Positions 1 to 9,351 of a stretch of 64,000 nucleotides of DNA are shown here, piece by piece; position 1 is the first letter of the stretch, and each line of letters begins with the position of its first letter. The DNA comes from Thermanaerothrix daxensis. Its GTDB lineage: Bacteria; Chloroflexota; Anaerolineae; Anaerolineales; Anaerolineaceae. The position numbers and the translations under genes are program-made. Location of the stretch: the NCBI RefSeq assembly GCF_001306145.1, contig NZ_LGKO01000002.1:1302001-1366000 (forward strand). Direction: 5' to 3'. The notes below the pieces were generated by a model. The model saw only the letters and a program-made list of their open reading frames with translations. It ran no database searches and was not told the origin of the DNA.

Positions 1-8
1 CTGGCAAG

Positions 9-1373
9 GTGCTTGTTGCTAGCCTCCATGGATATCGTTTACGCGCTCAACGTTATGGGCGGTTTTCTGAGCGTTTAGTTGATGAGGCTCTAGAACGTGA
101 TCGTTGGTCACGAGAGCAATGGCAAGCCTGGCAAGAAACCCGCCTAAGTGAAATGCTAGAGGTAGCGGCGAAGCAAGTCCCTTACTACCGTGAGCATTGG
201 GAGAGGCGACGGAGGCAGGGGGATAATGCTTCATGGAGCTATTTGGAAAACTGGCCCGTTCTCAAGAAGGATCCAATTCGTCAAAATCCCAAGGCGTTTG
301 TTGCGGATGGGGCAAATCTTCAATCCCTGATTGAGGAGCATACCAGTGGAACTACCGGGACACCCCTGACGTTGTGGCGCAATTTGGAAACCGAGCGTCA
401 ATGGTATGCCCTCTATGAGGCGCGCGTACGACGCTGGAATGGATTCTCATACCGCGATCGCTGGGCTATCCTGGGAGCACAGCCTATAGTACCGGCTGCA
501 CAACGACGTCCACCGTTTTGGGTGTGGAATGCAGGGTTAAATCAACTCTACCTTTCTGCCATTCACCTGAGCGAAGATTTCATTCCCTTCTACATTGAGG
601 CACTTTGGAAGCATCGGGTCCGTTACTTGTTGGGTTATCCCTTTGCATTGGCGATACTCGTTCGCTTGGCGGAGAAGCATGCGCTGGATTTGCCTGTGTT
701 GGAAGCCGTTATCACAAATTCAGAAATTTTACTTCCCGAAGTGAGGGAAATTCTTTCCCGAGGCTTTAAGTGCCGAGTGATTGATACGTATGGGATGTCA
801 GAGACAGTTGCAGCAGCCAGCGAATGTCGGTCGGGTCGGATGCATGTTTGGCCAGATGCAGGAGTGGTTGAAATTTTGAAAGATGAAGAGGACAAACCAG
901 CGGGAAGAAACGAAACGGGACGACTGGTTCTAACAGGATTGTTAAATCCGGTGATGCCTCTAGTCCGGTATGAAATTGGGGATCGAGGGTGCTGGGCGCT
1001 AGAGCCCGCTATCTGTGAGTGTGGAAGGCAAATGCCGGTGCTGGCTCAAATCAGCGGACGTCTGGATGATGTGCTATTATCGCCGGATGGTCGGCGCATT
1101 GATGCTGTCATTGCAGTTGTTTTTAAAGCAGATCTCCCCATTCGGGAAGCCCAGGTTATTCAAACTGCATTGGATCATTTGGAAATACGAGTTGTTCCTG
1201 AACCGGGATTTTCGGATAGCGATGTTAGTACTCTGGTTTCGCGTGTGAAGAAGATCACCGGTGACTCAATGCATGTGGAAGTTACCAGGGTGGGTTCTAT
1301 CCCACGAGGTCCGAACGGGAAATTTAGATTCGTCATTTCTATGTTGAATACACCTACCCCACTTTCGCTTTAG
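9..1373 (+). CDS. CapK/PaaK-like adenylate-forming enzyme (5' end may lie outside window)
   Basis: This is a member of the phenylacetate-CoA ligase/CapK branch of the ANL adenylating superfamily. The AMP-binding P-loop TSGTTGTP is at residues 112-119, the YGMSE motif at 261-265 and YEIGDRG at 321-327. CapK-type proteins next to glycosyltransferases are thought to activate or attach acyl or aryl groups during capsule or exopolysaccharide synthesis; the substrate cannot be read here. The GTG at position 9 is the first usable start, but the frame is open to the window edge and CapK proteins usually have a few more N-terminal residues, so the true start may be upstream. The next gene follows after about 20 bp, which suggests one polysaccharide operon. 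The family call is firm; the reaction is not. Confidence 0.85.
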   Translation: MLVASLHGYRLRAQRYGRFSERLVDEALERDRWSREQWQAWQETRLSEMLEVAAKQVPYYREHWERRRRQGDNASWSYLENWPVLKKDPIRQNPKAFVADGANLQSLIEEHTSGTTGTPLTLWRNLETERQWYALYEARVRRWNGFSYRDRWAILGAQPIVPAAQRRPPFWVWNAGLNQLYLSAIHLSEDFIPFYIEALWKHRVRYLLGYPFALAILVRLAEKHALDLPVLEAVITNSEILLPEVREILSRGFKCRVIDTYGMSETVAAASECRSGRMHVWPDAGVVEILKDEEDKPAGRNETGRLVLTGLLNPVMPLVRYEIGDRGCWALEPAICECGRQMPVLAQISGRLDDVLLSPDGRRIDAVIAVVFKADLPIREAQVIQTALDHLEIRVVPEPGFSDSDVSTLVSRVKKITGDSMHVEVTRVGSIPRGPNGKFRFVISMLNTPTPLSL

Positions 1374-1392
1374 ATCGGAATTGAAGACACAT

Positions 1393-2412
1393 ATGAAAGC
1401 CCAAGATTGCCCCTTTGTATCCATTGTGATGCCTGTACGAAACGAAGGACCCTATATCCAGCGTAGTTTGGGGGCCGTTCTGGATCAAGACTATCCCCAG
1501 GAATGCGTTGAAATTCTCGTCGTAGATGGGATGTCTGAGGATGGTACGCGTGAATTTATTCTTGAACAGCAGAAAATCCATCCTCACGTGCGCTTGCTTG
1601 AAAATCCCGGCAAGATTGTACCCAAAGGGCTAAATATTGCTATCGCCAATGCCAAGGGAGAGATATTCATTCGGGTAGATGGGCATTGTGTCATTGCCAA
1701 AGATTATGTTCGCCGTTGTGTAGAGGCATTGCAGCATGAACGGGTCGCTGGTGTGGGGGGGCCAATGGAGACCATTGGAGAAACGCCAGTAGCCCAAAGC
1801 ATCGCTTTGGCAATGTCCTCACCATTTGGTGTGGGGAATTCGGCTTTTCGTATCCGGGTAAATAAGCGTCGTTATGTGGATACGGTTCCTTTTCCGGCCT
1901 ATCGAATGAGCACGCTTCAGGAAGCCGGGCCGTTCGATGAAACTCTGGTGAGAAATCAGGACGATGAGTACAACTACCGTCTTCGCGCAATGGGGGGAAA
2001 ACTACTTCTGAGCCCGGATATACGATCAAAGTACTACAGTCGAAGCTCTCTAGGTTCGCTTTGGCGCCAATATTTTCAATATGGATTTTACAAAGTCCGC
2101 GTTTTATATAAACACCCAACCCAAATTAGCCTGAGGCAACTCGTTCCTCCCGCCTTTGTAGGTGGTTTGCTGGGGTTATTGGTTCTCTCTATGTTCGGGG
2201 AGATCTTCCGCTATGGCTTGTTGGGGTTTCTCGTACTCTATGGCCTTCTCAACCTGAGCACATCGTTGGTTTTGTCTGCTCGGCATGGTTGGGAGCATAT
2301 GCTGCGTTTGCCCCTGGCTTTTGCTATTTTACATGTGGCTTATGGATTGGGGTTCTGGGCAGGTCTGTATGACCTAGTACGTCATTTGTTGAGAAAGAAA
2401 ACAAGCCATTGA
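1393..2412 (+). CDS. family 2 glycosyltransferase with C-terminal membrane segments
   Basis: A 339-residue inverting GT-A glycosyltransferase. The N-terminus shows the GT2 nucleotide-binding start (VSIVMPVRNEG), the VVDGMSEDGT loop, a DxD-like RVDGH near residues 94-98 and a QDDEYNYRLR motif in the acceptor/catalytic region. The last third has three hydrophobic segments, as in ExoA/SuccA-type enzymes that act on lipid-linked sugars at the inner membrane. A TTG at 1381 is an alternative start, but the ATG at 1393 gives the conserved N-terminus directly. It sits between a CapK-like enzyme and a phosphoglycosyl transferase, so it probably extends the lipid-linked oligosaccharide. Donor and acceptor sugars are unknown. 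Confidence 0.85.
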   Translation: MKAQDCPFVSIVMPVRNEGPYIQRSLGAVLDQDYPQECVEILVVDGMSEDGTREFILEQQKIHPHVRLLENPGKIVPKGLNIAIANAKGEIFIRVDGHCVIAKDYVRRCVEALQHERVAGVGGPMETIGETPVAQSIALAMSSPFGVGNSAFRIRVNKRRYVDTVPFPAYRMSTLQEAGPFDETLVRNQDDEYNYRLRAMGGKLLLSPDIRSKYYSRSSLGSLWRQYFQYGFYKVRVLYKHPTQISLRQLVPPAFVGGLLGLLVLSMFGEIFRYGLLGFLVLYGLLNLSTSLVLSARHGWEHMLRLPLAFAILHVAYGLGFWAGLYDLVRHLLRKKTSH

Positions 2413-2475
2413 AATTGAAGGGCCTTTGGAGCAACGCTTTACTGATAAGAGTGCAGTGGCGAAATGGAGGGAGGT

Positions 2476-4479
2476 ATGGAAAAAGTGATTTATGCAAGCG
2501 ATCCCGAAAAATCGGGGACGCGAGTGGGTGTTTCTGTCGTGCGTCAGATTGATGATTGGTTAAGTAGGATAAGAGACATAATAATTTCGGGGTTAGGGAT
2601 GATTTTCCTTTCCCCGTTTTTCCTGCTTGTTGTGCTCATGATTCGGCGGGATTCTCCAGGCCCAATATTTTACAAGGGGCCACGAGTTGGAAAGAACGGG
2701 AGGGTCTTTAAGATTCTTAAGTTTCGCACAATGTACGAGCATCCCACCTCGTTCGAAGGCGCACGCGTGACTGCGAAAGATGATCCCAGAATCACCCCTC
2801 TGGGTCGTTTTTTGCGAGAGACCAAACTCAATGAATTGCCGCAATTGTGGAATGTGTTCATTGGGGATATGAGCCTAGTAGGGCCAAGACCAGAGGACCC
2901 CGATATTGCTGCCCGCTGGCCCGAAGATATTCGCCGCGAAATTCTTTCGGTGCGCCCGGGGATTACTAGCCCGGCTTCAGTGTTGTATCGCAATGAGGAG
3001 GAAATGCTCCAATCCCGTAATGTGATGGAGCGTTACCTCTGGGATATTCTACCCAGCAAGTTGCGGCTGGATCAGTTATACGTTCGCAACCGAAGCATTT
3101 GGACGGATTTTGATGTGCTGTTTTGGACAGCTGTCGTGTTACTTCCGCGCTTGAAGAATTATGTGGTTCCTGAACATCTGTTGTATTGGGGACCGTTGGC
3201 GCGTTTTCTAAATCGTTATCTGATCTGGTTCCTGGCTGATTTTGTGGTGGCTTTTTTTGCCATCGGCATTGCGGGGGTGTTGCGACGTCTTAGTGGTCCA
3301 CTGGATTTGGGGATTGAACTTTCACTGGGAATTGCTTTTATCATCGCAATGATGTTTAGTCTGATCAATGCTCTGACGGGCATTAATCGGGTGGAGTGGT
3401 CACGGGCAGGTGCCTCTGAGGCGATTGATCTGGCAGTTTCTACAGGGTTGGTGACTCTGATTCTCTTTCTGATTAATCTCTTCTTGCCCAATGGCACTCT
3501 CTTACCTCCGATTGTTCTAGTTGCTGCGGGAATGTTTGCCTATATCGGTTTTGTTGCTGTTCGCTATCGAAATCGGGTGATCACAGGGCTAGCCGAACGA
3601 TGGTTGCGCGTGCGAGGTGATCGGGTGAAGAGCCTTGGAGAGCGAGTGCTGATCGTTGGGGCAGGACAAACGGCACGATTCGGTTTGTGGTTACTCCGGA
3701 ATGGAGATCTTTCAAAAGCGTTTACACTGGTCGGCTTTGTGGACGATAACCCCCGTAAGATCGGTGCCATGGTAGAAGGCCTGCCCGTTGTTGGGCGGAC
3801 CGATCAGATTCCCGCCCTTGTTCAAAAACACGATGTGGGTTTGATCCTATTTGCTATCAGCGATATTCGACCAGACCATAGCGAACGCATTTTGACGTTA
3901 TGTCGTCAGCCAGGAGTGCGTTTGATCATGATGCCGGAGGTCATGGATACTCTGAGAGCTCATTTCCCGGTGAGCGAACAAAGCCGTGAAGAGCTGGCGG
4001 AAAAAGTATTAAGAAACACACTTTATGATCGCCTTACTAATGTATATAACCAGCAGCATTTTATGCGTTTACTTGAGCGCGAGGCACAACGCGCTCAACG
4101 TTACCACAACCCGCTTTCTCTGATAATTTTCAAAGTCTCGTATCCCTGGCCTGATGAAGCTACCCGGGCTGCTTCGGTAACGGCTCAGATCCTGAAGGCA
4201 GTTGCTGAACGCACCTTGCGGGATATTCGTGAGGTAGATGCCATAGGACGATTGGAGGAAAGTGTTTTTGGGGTCCTTTTGCCTGAAACATCTATTGATG
4301 GAGCCAACCTTGTGGCGGAACGTTTACAGGTACGGTTGTGCAGCGCGCCAGTTTGGACTGACCGCGGCCCGATTAGCGTTGAAGTGGGAATGGGAGTGGC
4401 GTGTCTGGATGATGATGGCGGTCACGAGGGTGTTTTTGAGCGAGCCTATCAAGCCATGAAAATAGCAGTAAATGCGTGA
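2476..4479 (+). CDS. domain-permuted phosphoglycosyl transferase with Rossmann and degenerate GGDEF domains
   Basis: A 667-residue fusion (residue numbers below count from the upstream ATG at 2464). Residues about 33-225 are a bacterial sugar-transferase (monotopic PGT) domain, with a re-entrant hydrophobic segment at 40-60 and the family block ELPQLWNVFIGDMSLVGPRP at 124-143. Four transmembrane segments follow (about 252-272, 286-304, 322-340, 345-364), then a CoA-binding/Rossmann domain with GAGQTA at 399-404, as in the N-terminal half of WbaP. Residues 517-671 match a GGDEF fold (LYDRLTNVYNQQHF), but the signature position reads LEESVF, so cyclase activity is unlikely. The enzyme should load the first sugar phosphate onto undecaprenyl phosphate. 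Start 2476 is preferred over 2464 because GGAGG lies 5 nt before it. Confidence 0.85.
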   Translation: MEKVIYASDPEKSGTRVGVSVVRQIDDWLSRIRDIIISGLGMIFLSPFFLLVVLMIRRDSPGPIFYKGPRVGKNGRVFKILKFRTMYEHPTSFEGARVTAKDDPRITPLGRFLRETKLNELPQLWNVFIGDMSLVGPRPEDPDIAARWPEDIRREILSVRPGITSPASVLYRNEEEMLQSRNVMERYLWDILPSKLRLDQLYVRNRSIWTDFDVLFWTAVVLLPRLKNYVVPEHLLYWGPLARFLNRYLIWFLADFVVAFFAIGIAGVLRRLSGPLDLGIELSLGIAFIIAMMFSLINALTGINRVEWSRAGASEAIDLAVSTGLVTLILFLINLFLPNGTLLPPIVLVAAGMFAYIGFVAVRYRNRVITGLAERWLRVRGDRVKSLGERVLIVGAGQTARFGLWLLRNGDLSKAFTLVGFVDDNPRKIGAMVEGLPVVGRTDQIPALVQKHDVGLILFAISDIRPDHSERILTLCRQPGVRLIMMPEVMDTLRAHFPVSEQSREELAEKVLRNTLYDRLTNVYNQQHFMRLLEREAQRAQRYHNPLSLIIFKVSYPWPDEATRAASVTAQILKAVAERTLRDIREVDAIGRLEESVFGVLLPETSIDGANLVAERLQVRLCSAPVWTDRGPISVEVGMGVACLDDDGGHEGVFERAYQAMKIAVNA

Positions 4480-4527
4480 TTAACCTTCAAGAACAGATTG
4501 AGTTCAACTTTAGGAGAAGTTTCATTG

Positions 4528-5529
4528 ATGACAACGGAAAAGGTGTTAACGGGGAAGCGTGTCCTGGTAACTGGAGCGGCGGGATTTATAGGGAGTCATC
4601 TGGTTGAGCGCTTGCAGAATCTCGGCGCCCAGGTACGCGCATTTGTGCGTTATACCTCGCGCGGTGATGAGGGTTGGCTGAATACACTCTCTGCGGAGCA
4701 TAAGCGAGGATTAGAGATTGTCTTTGGAGATTTGCGTGATCCCAATGCAGTGCGTCGGGCAGTGGCTGACACACACATAGTATTCCATCTGGGAGCCTTG
4801 ATCTCAATCCCTTACTCATATTTACATCCCTATGAGGTAGCCGAGGTCAACCTTATGGGCACCCTTAATGTATTAATGGCTGTGCGAGACCTGGGGGTAG
4901 AACGATTGATCCATACATCCAGCAGTGAGGTGTATGGTTCAGCCCGTTATGTGCCAATTGATGAGAACCACCCATTGCAAGGGCAATCTCCATATTCTGC
5001 CAGTAAAATCGGCGCTGATATGTTGGCAGAAAGCTTTTACCGGGCTTACAACGTCCCAGTAGTGACCGTGCGACCCTTTAATACATATGGTCCTCGTCAG
5101 TCAGCACGCGCAGTTATTCCCGCGATCATCACCCAAGCGCTGGCGGGGGAAATCATCCGGTTAGGCAATCTCTCTACGCGGCGGGATTTTACTTATGTGA
5201 GTGATACGGTGGAGGGGTTTGTCTTGGCGGCAAGTGTGCCGGGAATTGAAGGAAGTGTTCTAAATTTGGGGTCCAATCAAGAGATTTCGATTGGTGACTT
5301 GTGTCAGTTAATTCTGGCTAAAACAGGAAATTTAGCCCGAGTTGAGCAAGAGGAACAGCGTTTACGCCCTGAGAAATCTGAGGTGGTTCGGCTACTCTCA
5401 GATAATCGCCAGGCGCGCAAATGCCTGGGTTGGGAACCCAAAGTGTCTCTTGAGGAGGGTTTAGATCTAACTATTGAGTGGATTCGAGCCAACTTGCATC
5501 GTTTTCGAGTTGGCTATTATGAGATCTGA
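4528..5529 (+). CDS. NAD-dependent nucleotide-sugar 4,6-dehydratase (LegB-like SDR)
   Basis: An extended short-chain dehydrogenase/reductase. The Rossmann GxxGxxG appears as GAAGFIGSH close to the N-terminus, the catalytic Ser/Tyr/Lys set as TSSSEVYG and YSASKIGAD, and RPFNTYGPRQSARAVIP is the signature of the LegB-type UDP-GlcNAc 4,6-dehydratase subgroup. The expected product is a 4-keto-6-deoxy nucleotide sugar, the substrate for the DegT aminotransferase two genes downstream. AGGAG at 4512-4516 supports starting at 4525/4528 rather than at the TTG at 4498. A Leg-type role rests on motif similarity; no NeuB, acetyltransferase or epimerase partner is present in the window, so a simpler 4-amino-4,6-dideoxy sugar is equally possible. 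Confidence 0.88.
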   Translation: MTTEKVLTGKRVLVTGAAGFIGSHLVERLQNLGAQVRAFVRYTSRGDEGWLNTLSAEHKRGLEIVFGDLRDPNAVRRAVADTHIVFHLGALISIPYSYLHPYEVAEVNLMGTLNVLMAVRDLGVERLIHTSSSEVYGSARYVPIDENHPLQGQSPYSASKIGADMLAESFYRAYNVPVVTVRPFNTYGPRQSARAVIPAIITQALAGEIIRLGNLSTRRDFTYVSDTVEGFVLAASVPGIEGSVLNLGSNQEISIGDLCQLILAKTGNLARVEQEEQRLRPEKSEVVRLLSDNRQARKCLGWEPKVSLEEGLDLTIEWIRANLHRFRVGYYEI

Positions 5530-5563
5530 CTAGACTACGAACCTGAACGGGAAGGAGAAAACT

Positions 5564-6280
5564 ATGAAGGCCGTGATTTTAGCGGGTGGGAAAGGGACTC
5601 GCCTGGCGCCTTACACGAAAATACTCCCCAAACCCCTGATGCCTGTTGGTGAAATGCCCATTTTGGAGGTTATTGTGCGCCAATTGCGCTGTGCGGGGAT
5701 TGATGAGATTATTTTGACTGTAGGGCATTTGGCTGAACTGTTGCGAGCATTTTTTGGTGATGGTAGTCATTTCGGTCTCAAGATACGCTACAGTTATGAG
5801 GATCAGCCCCTGGGAACTGCGGGTCCCCTAGCATTGGTAGAAGGGCTTGACGAGACTTTTCTGGTGATGAATGGTGACGTACTGACCGACTTGAATGTAC
5901 GAGAACTTGTGCAGTATCACAAGGAAATGGGTGCCAGCGCTACGATTGCCATGCACCAGCGGAAAGTGAAGGTTGATTTGGGAGTCATTCTATGCGATGG
6001 CGGTTCCCGTGTGGTTGGTTATATTGAAAAACCCACCTATGATTATCAGGTCAGCATGGGGATCTACGTGTTTGAGCCCAGGGTATTGAATTTCATTCCC
6101 AGAGGAAAGTACCTGGATTTTCCTAACCTAGTGCACAAACTTCTGGGTGAAGGAGAAAAAGTAGTGGGGTACCTGTTCAATGGGTACTGGCAGGATCTTG
6201 GTCGGCCTGACGACTATGAGCAGGCGACTGAAGATTTTAATAATTTCCGCGAAAAATTTTTACCGGAGATGATGGGATGA
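5564..6280 (+). CDS. sugar-phosphate nucleotidyltransferase
   Basis: A 238-residue nucleotidyltransferase that activates a sugar 1-phosphate with an NTP. It begins with MKAVILAGGKGTRLAPYT, where GGKGTRL is the pyrophosphorylase nucleotide-binding loop; VMNGDVLTD carries the metal-binding Asp, and the sugar-binding region has GYIEKP. The length fits the short catalytic-domain class (RmlA/PtmE-like) without the left-handed beta-helix. An AAGGAGAA box precedes the ATG by a good distance, and the gene overlaps the next by 4 nt (ATGA), so translation is coupled to the aminotransferase. It probably makes the NDP-sugar used by the flanking dehydratase and aminotransferase. The base and sugar specificity cannot be stated. 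Confidence 0.87.
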   Translation: MKAVILAGGKGTRLAPYTKILPKPLMPVGEMPILEVIVRQLRCAGIDEIILTVGHLAELLRAFFGDGSHFGLKIRYSYEDQPLGTAGPLALVEGLDETFLVMNGDVLTDLNVRELVQYHKEMGASATIAMHQRKVKVDLGVILCDGGSRVVGYIEKPTYDYQVSMGIYVFEPRVLNFIPRGKYLDFPNLVHKLLGEGEKVVGYLFNGYWQDLGRPDDYEQATEDFNNFREKFLPEMMG

Positions 6281-7434
6281 GTATTTGGCGAATACCTTTG
6301 GCTGATATTGATTTGGGGGAAGAAGAGAAGGCAGCAGTCACCGCTGTACTTGAACGTCGGTGGCTAACTATGGGGGAAGAAACACAGCAGTTCGAGCAAG
6401 AATTTGCAGATTTTGTTGGGGCTACCTATGCTTACGCGGTGAGTAATTGTACGGTAGCGCTTCATCTCGCTTGTCTGGCATTAGACCTTGGGCCAGGTGA
6501 TGAGGTATTGGTCCCCTCGTTAACCTTTGTTGCCACCGCTGCTGCAGTACGTTATGTAGGAGCAACTCCCCGTTTTGTGGAGATTACCTCGGAAGATGAC
6601 TTAACAATCTCTCCCCAGGCTTTAGTGGATCGAATTACACCACGAACTCGTGCCATTATCGTAATGCACTATGGTGGTTACATGTGTGACATGCCATCAA
6701 TCCTGGAAATTGCGCGAAAGAACAATCTCTTTGTAATTGAGGATGCTGCTCATGCTCCAGGAGCAAGTCTGAACGGGCAAAAGGCAGGGGTATGGGGAGA
6801 TGTAGGGTGCTTCTCTTTCTTTTCAAACAAGAATCTCTCAACAGGTGAGGGTGGGATGATCACCACGCATCGCCAGGATATCGCTGAAAAAATCCGTATA
6901 TTGCGTTCTCACGGGATGACCGCTCTAACCTGGGACCGCCATCAGGGGCATGCCTGGAGTTATGATGTGGTGACATTGGGGTACAACTACCGCCTGGATG
7001 AGTTGCGATCGACCATTGGACGAGTGCAATTACGCAAGTTAGAGGCTAATAACCGACGCCGCGAGGCGCTGGTGGATTATTACCGGCAACGGCTCCGAAA
7101 GGAAGTCCCAGAAGTAAGTATACCTTTTAGTGAGCATCCTGGGCGGTCGGCCTATCATCTGATGCCTGCCTTGTTACCTTTAGGGGTTTCTCGGGTGGAA
7201 TTTATGGAGGCAATGAAGCGTCGGGGAATTCAAACCAGCGTTCATTACCCTCCAGTTCATAAATTCAGTGCTTACCAGGGGATTGCTCTTTTTCATGGGG
7301 GAGGCTTGCCATTAACAGAGAGTGTGGCCCAGCGGGAGGTCACACTACCCCTCTATCCCATGCTTACCGAAACGCAGGTAGACGAAGTTGTGTTGGCGGT
7401 TCGTGAAGCATTGTTAGAAATCCAGCCCGTCTAA
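6277..7434 (+). CDS. DegT/DnrJ/EryC1/StrS-family sugar aminotransferase
   Basis: A PLP-dependent aminotransferase of 385 residues that acts on keto nucleotide sugars. Visible signatures are VSNCTVALHLA near residue 60, VPSLTFVATAAAVRYVGATP, the PLP-contacting EDAAHAPGA and the Schiff-base lysine in FFSNKNLSTGEGGM; the C-terminal half contains VHYPPVHK. With the 4,6-dehydratase upstream it would convert a 4-keto-6-deoxy intermediate to a 4-amino-4,6-dideoxy sugar. It starts inside the stop codon of the nucleotidyltransferase gene, which supports one transcript and one pathway. The amino-sugar identity is an inference. Confidence 0.9.
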   Translation: MSIWRIPLADIDLGEEEKAAVTAVLERRWLTMGEETQQFEQEFADFVGATYAYAVSNCTVALHLACLALDLGPGDEVLVPSLTFVATAAAVRYVGATPRFVEITSEDDLTISPQALVDRITPRTRAIIVMHYGGYMCDMPSILEIARKNNLFVIEDAAHAPGASLNGQKAGVWGDVGCFSFFSNKNLSTGEGGMITTHRQDIAEKIRILRSHGMTALTWDRHQGHAWSYDVVTLGYNYRLDELRSTIGRVQLRKLEANNRRREALVDYYRQRLRKEVPEVSIPFSEHPGRSAYHLMPALLPLGVSRVEFMEAMKRRGIQTSVHYPPVHKFSAYQGIALFHGGGLPLTESVAQREVTLPLYPMLTETQVDEVVLAVREALLEIQPV

Positions 7435-7475
7435 ACAATCCATTCCTTTCCATTTCAAAAAGAAAGAAGGACTAA

Positions 7476-9326
7476 ATGCAACCACGAGACTATTTAGTCT
7501 TAATTCGACGTTGGCTTTGGTTGTTAGGTGTTGGAATTTTCGTAGGAGCATTGGGAGGCTTGGTTTTCAGTCTTTTGCAAAAGCCCATCTATCAGGCCTC
7601 AACTAAGGTTATGGTTTTAGGGGTTCCTCAAAGCAACCTTAGCGACATTCTGAATCAGAACAGTGAACTTCTCTCCCAAACCTTTACAGAGTTGTTAGTC
7701 ACGCGTCCGGTATTGGAAGCGGCTTCCGAACGATTGGGTTATTACATCAACAGCAGCCAGGTGCGTGTTCAGCAGGTTAGAGGTGCACAACTCATTCAAA
7801 TTATCGTAGAGGATAGTATCCCCGAAAAAGCGGCTGAAATTGCCAATACGCTGGTGACGGTATTCCTTGAGCAAAACGCAAAAATTCAGTCAAGCCGATT
7901 TTCGGCTTCAGAGGAGAGCCTTCAAGCGCAAATTCAGCAAGTGGAGGCTCAGATTGCTGATTTACAAAGGCAATTGGCTCAAACCTCGGAGCAGTCCAAT
8001 GAAAAACGTATCCAAGATGTGACGAATATCATTTCGGGATTGCAGAGCGAAATTAACCAATTGCAGGCAGATATCGTGCGCATTGAAGCAGAGCGTGACC
8101 CCATTCTAGGGGTAAATTCCTTGGGGCAGCCAGCACGCGTGACACCAACTCTGACCGTTGACCAGCAAATTGAACTAACGCAAAAGCGCAGCCGTCTGGA
8201 TGAATTAAGATCTTTGTTGAGCATCTATCAGCAAATTTACGTCAACCTGACTTTCTCCCCCTCTAATCAAGGTAATTCAAACAGCACAAATAGCCAACTT
8301 CAAGCAGCTCTGGTGCTTTACCAGCAAATCTATGCTAACCTGCTTAGCAACTACGAGGCTATTCGTTTGGCTCGACTGCAAAGTACGCCAGAAGTGGTCC
8401 AGGTTGAGGAGGCCCGTGTTCCATCTCGACCTGTTCGGCCTCAAACCACGACAAATGTGTTATTGGGGGGAATTTTGGGATTGGTGTTGGCAGCGGGTAT
8501 CGTTTTCGTGGTTGAGTATTTGGACGACTCTATACGGAACGGGGAGACGGTAACTCGTGTTTTGGAATTGCCGGTTTTGGGCTACATTAACGAGATAAAT
8601 GGGAAGACTCCCTATGAGGATTATCCGCCTCACGTCATTGCCCAGCCGCGTTCACTTATCACAGAGGCTTTTCGCTCCATTCGCACTAATTTAGAGTTTG
8701 TAGAGATTGACCGTCCCTTGAAAACTTTACTGGTTGGCAGTCCAAGCCCTGATGAAGGGAAGACGACCATAGCGGTCAACCTGGCTATTGTGATAGCGCA
8801 GGCCGGTAAGCGCGTATTGCTGATTGATACGGATATGCGCAGACCTCAGATACATGAACGTTTACGCCTACCTAACCGATTCGGATTAAGCGATATCTTG
8901 CGTGAGCATGGAAGTTTGGATGAAAGTCTGCATCATCTAGCCACGGAGGGGATTGATGTTATCACTAGTGGAATCTTACCCCCTAATCCGGCAGAGGTGC
9001 TTTCTTCGGAACGTATGGCGAAACTGATGGAGGAAGTCGCACAACGATACGACAAGGTTATTTTGGATGGACCGCCGTTCTTAATCTCGGACGCTATTGT
9101 GCTAGCATCGCGTGTGGATGGAGTTCTATTGGTTCTTCGTGCGCGCAACACTTCCCAAAGCGTTGCTCTAGAGGTTTTAGATCAATTGGACCGGGTTAAA
9201 GCCAGAGTGGTGGGGGCAGTGCTCAATCGCGTTCAGGATACCACTTCCAACCATTATTACCGCAGTTTGAAATCCTATACCTACGTATCCAAAGAAACTG
9301 ATGAATTGACGCTTCTGGAAAATTAG
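7476..9326 (+). CDS. polysaccharide co-polymerase / BY-type tyrosine autokinase (Wzz-Wzc fusion)
   Basis: A 616-residue fused chain-length regulator and bacterial tyrosine kinase. Transmembrane segments at about 12-35 and 325-348 flank an extracytoplasmic Wzz domain with a long coiled coil (about 145-250) and two YQQIYxNL repeats. The cytoplasmic kinase has Walker A PDEGKTT (425-431), Walker A' VLLIDTDM (447-454) and Walker B VILDGP (528-533). The tail carries a small tyrosine cluster (Y594, Y595, Y601, Y603) for autophosphorylation. Such proteins control polymer length and export through Wzx/Wzy systems. No Wzx flippase, Wzy polymerase or cognate phosphatase is seen in the window, so those must lie elsewhere or upstream. 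Confidence 0.93.
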   Translation: MQPRDYLVLIRRWLWLLGVGIFVGALGGLVFSLLQKPIYQASTKVMVLGVPQSNLSDILNQNSELLSQTFTELLVTRPVLEAASERLGYYINSSQVRVQQVRGAQLIQIIVEDSIPEKAAEIANTLVTVFLEQNAKIQSSRFSASEESLQAQIQQVEAQIADLQRQLAQTSEQSNEKRIQDVTNIISGLQSEINQLQADIVRIEAERDPILGVNSLGQPARVTPTLTVDQQIELTQKRSRLDELRSLLSIYQQIYVNLTFSPSNQGNSNSTNSQLQAALVLYQQIYANLLSNYEAIRLARLQSTPEVVQVEEARVPSRPVRPQTTTNVLLGGILGLVLAAGIVFVVEYLDDSIRNGETVTRVLELPVLGYINEINGKTPYEDYPPHVIAQPRSLITEAFRSIRTNLEFVEIDRPLKTLLVGSPSPDEGKTTIAVNLAIVIAQAGKRVLLIDTDMRRPQIHERLRLPNRFGLSDILREHGSLDESLHHLATEGIDVITSGILPPNPAEVLSSERMAKLMEEVAQRYDKVILDGPPFLISDAIVLASRVDGVLLVLRARNTSQSVALEVLDQLDRVKARVVGAVLNRVQDTTSNHYYRSLKSYTYVSKETDELTLLEN

Positions 9327-9351
9327 TTGTGTATGGCGGAAGGATGCCCCA

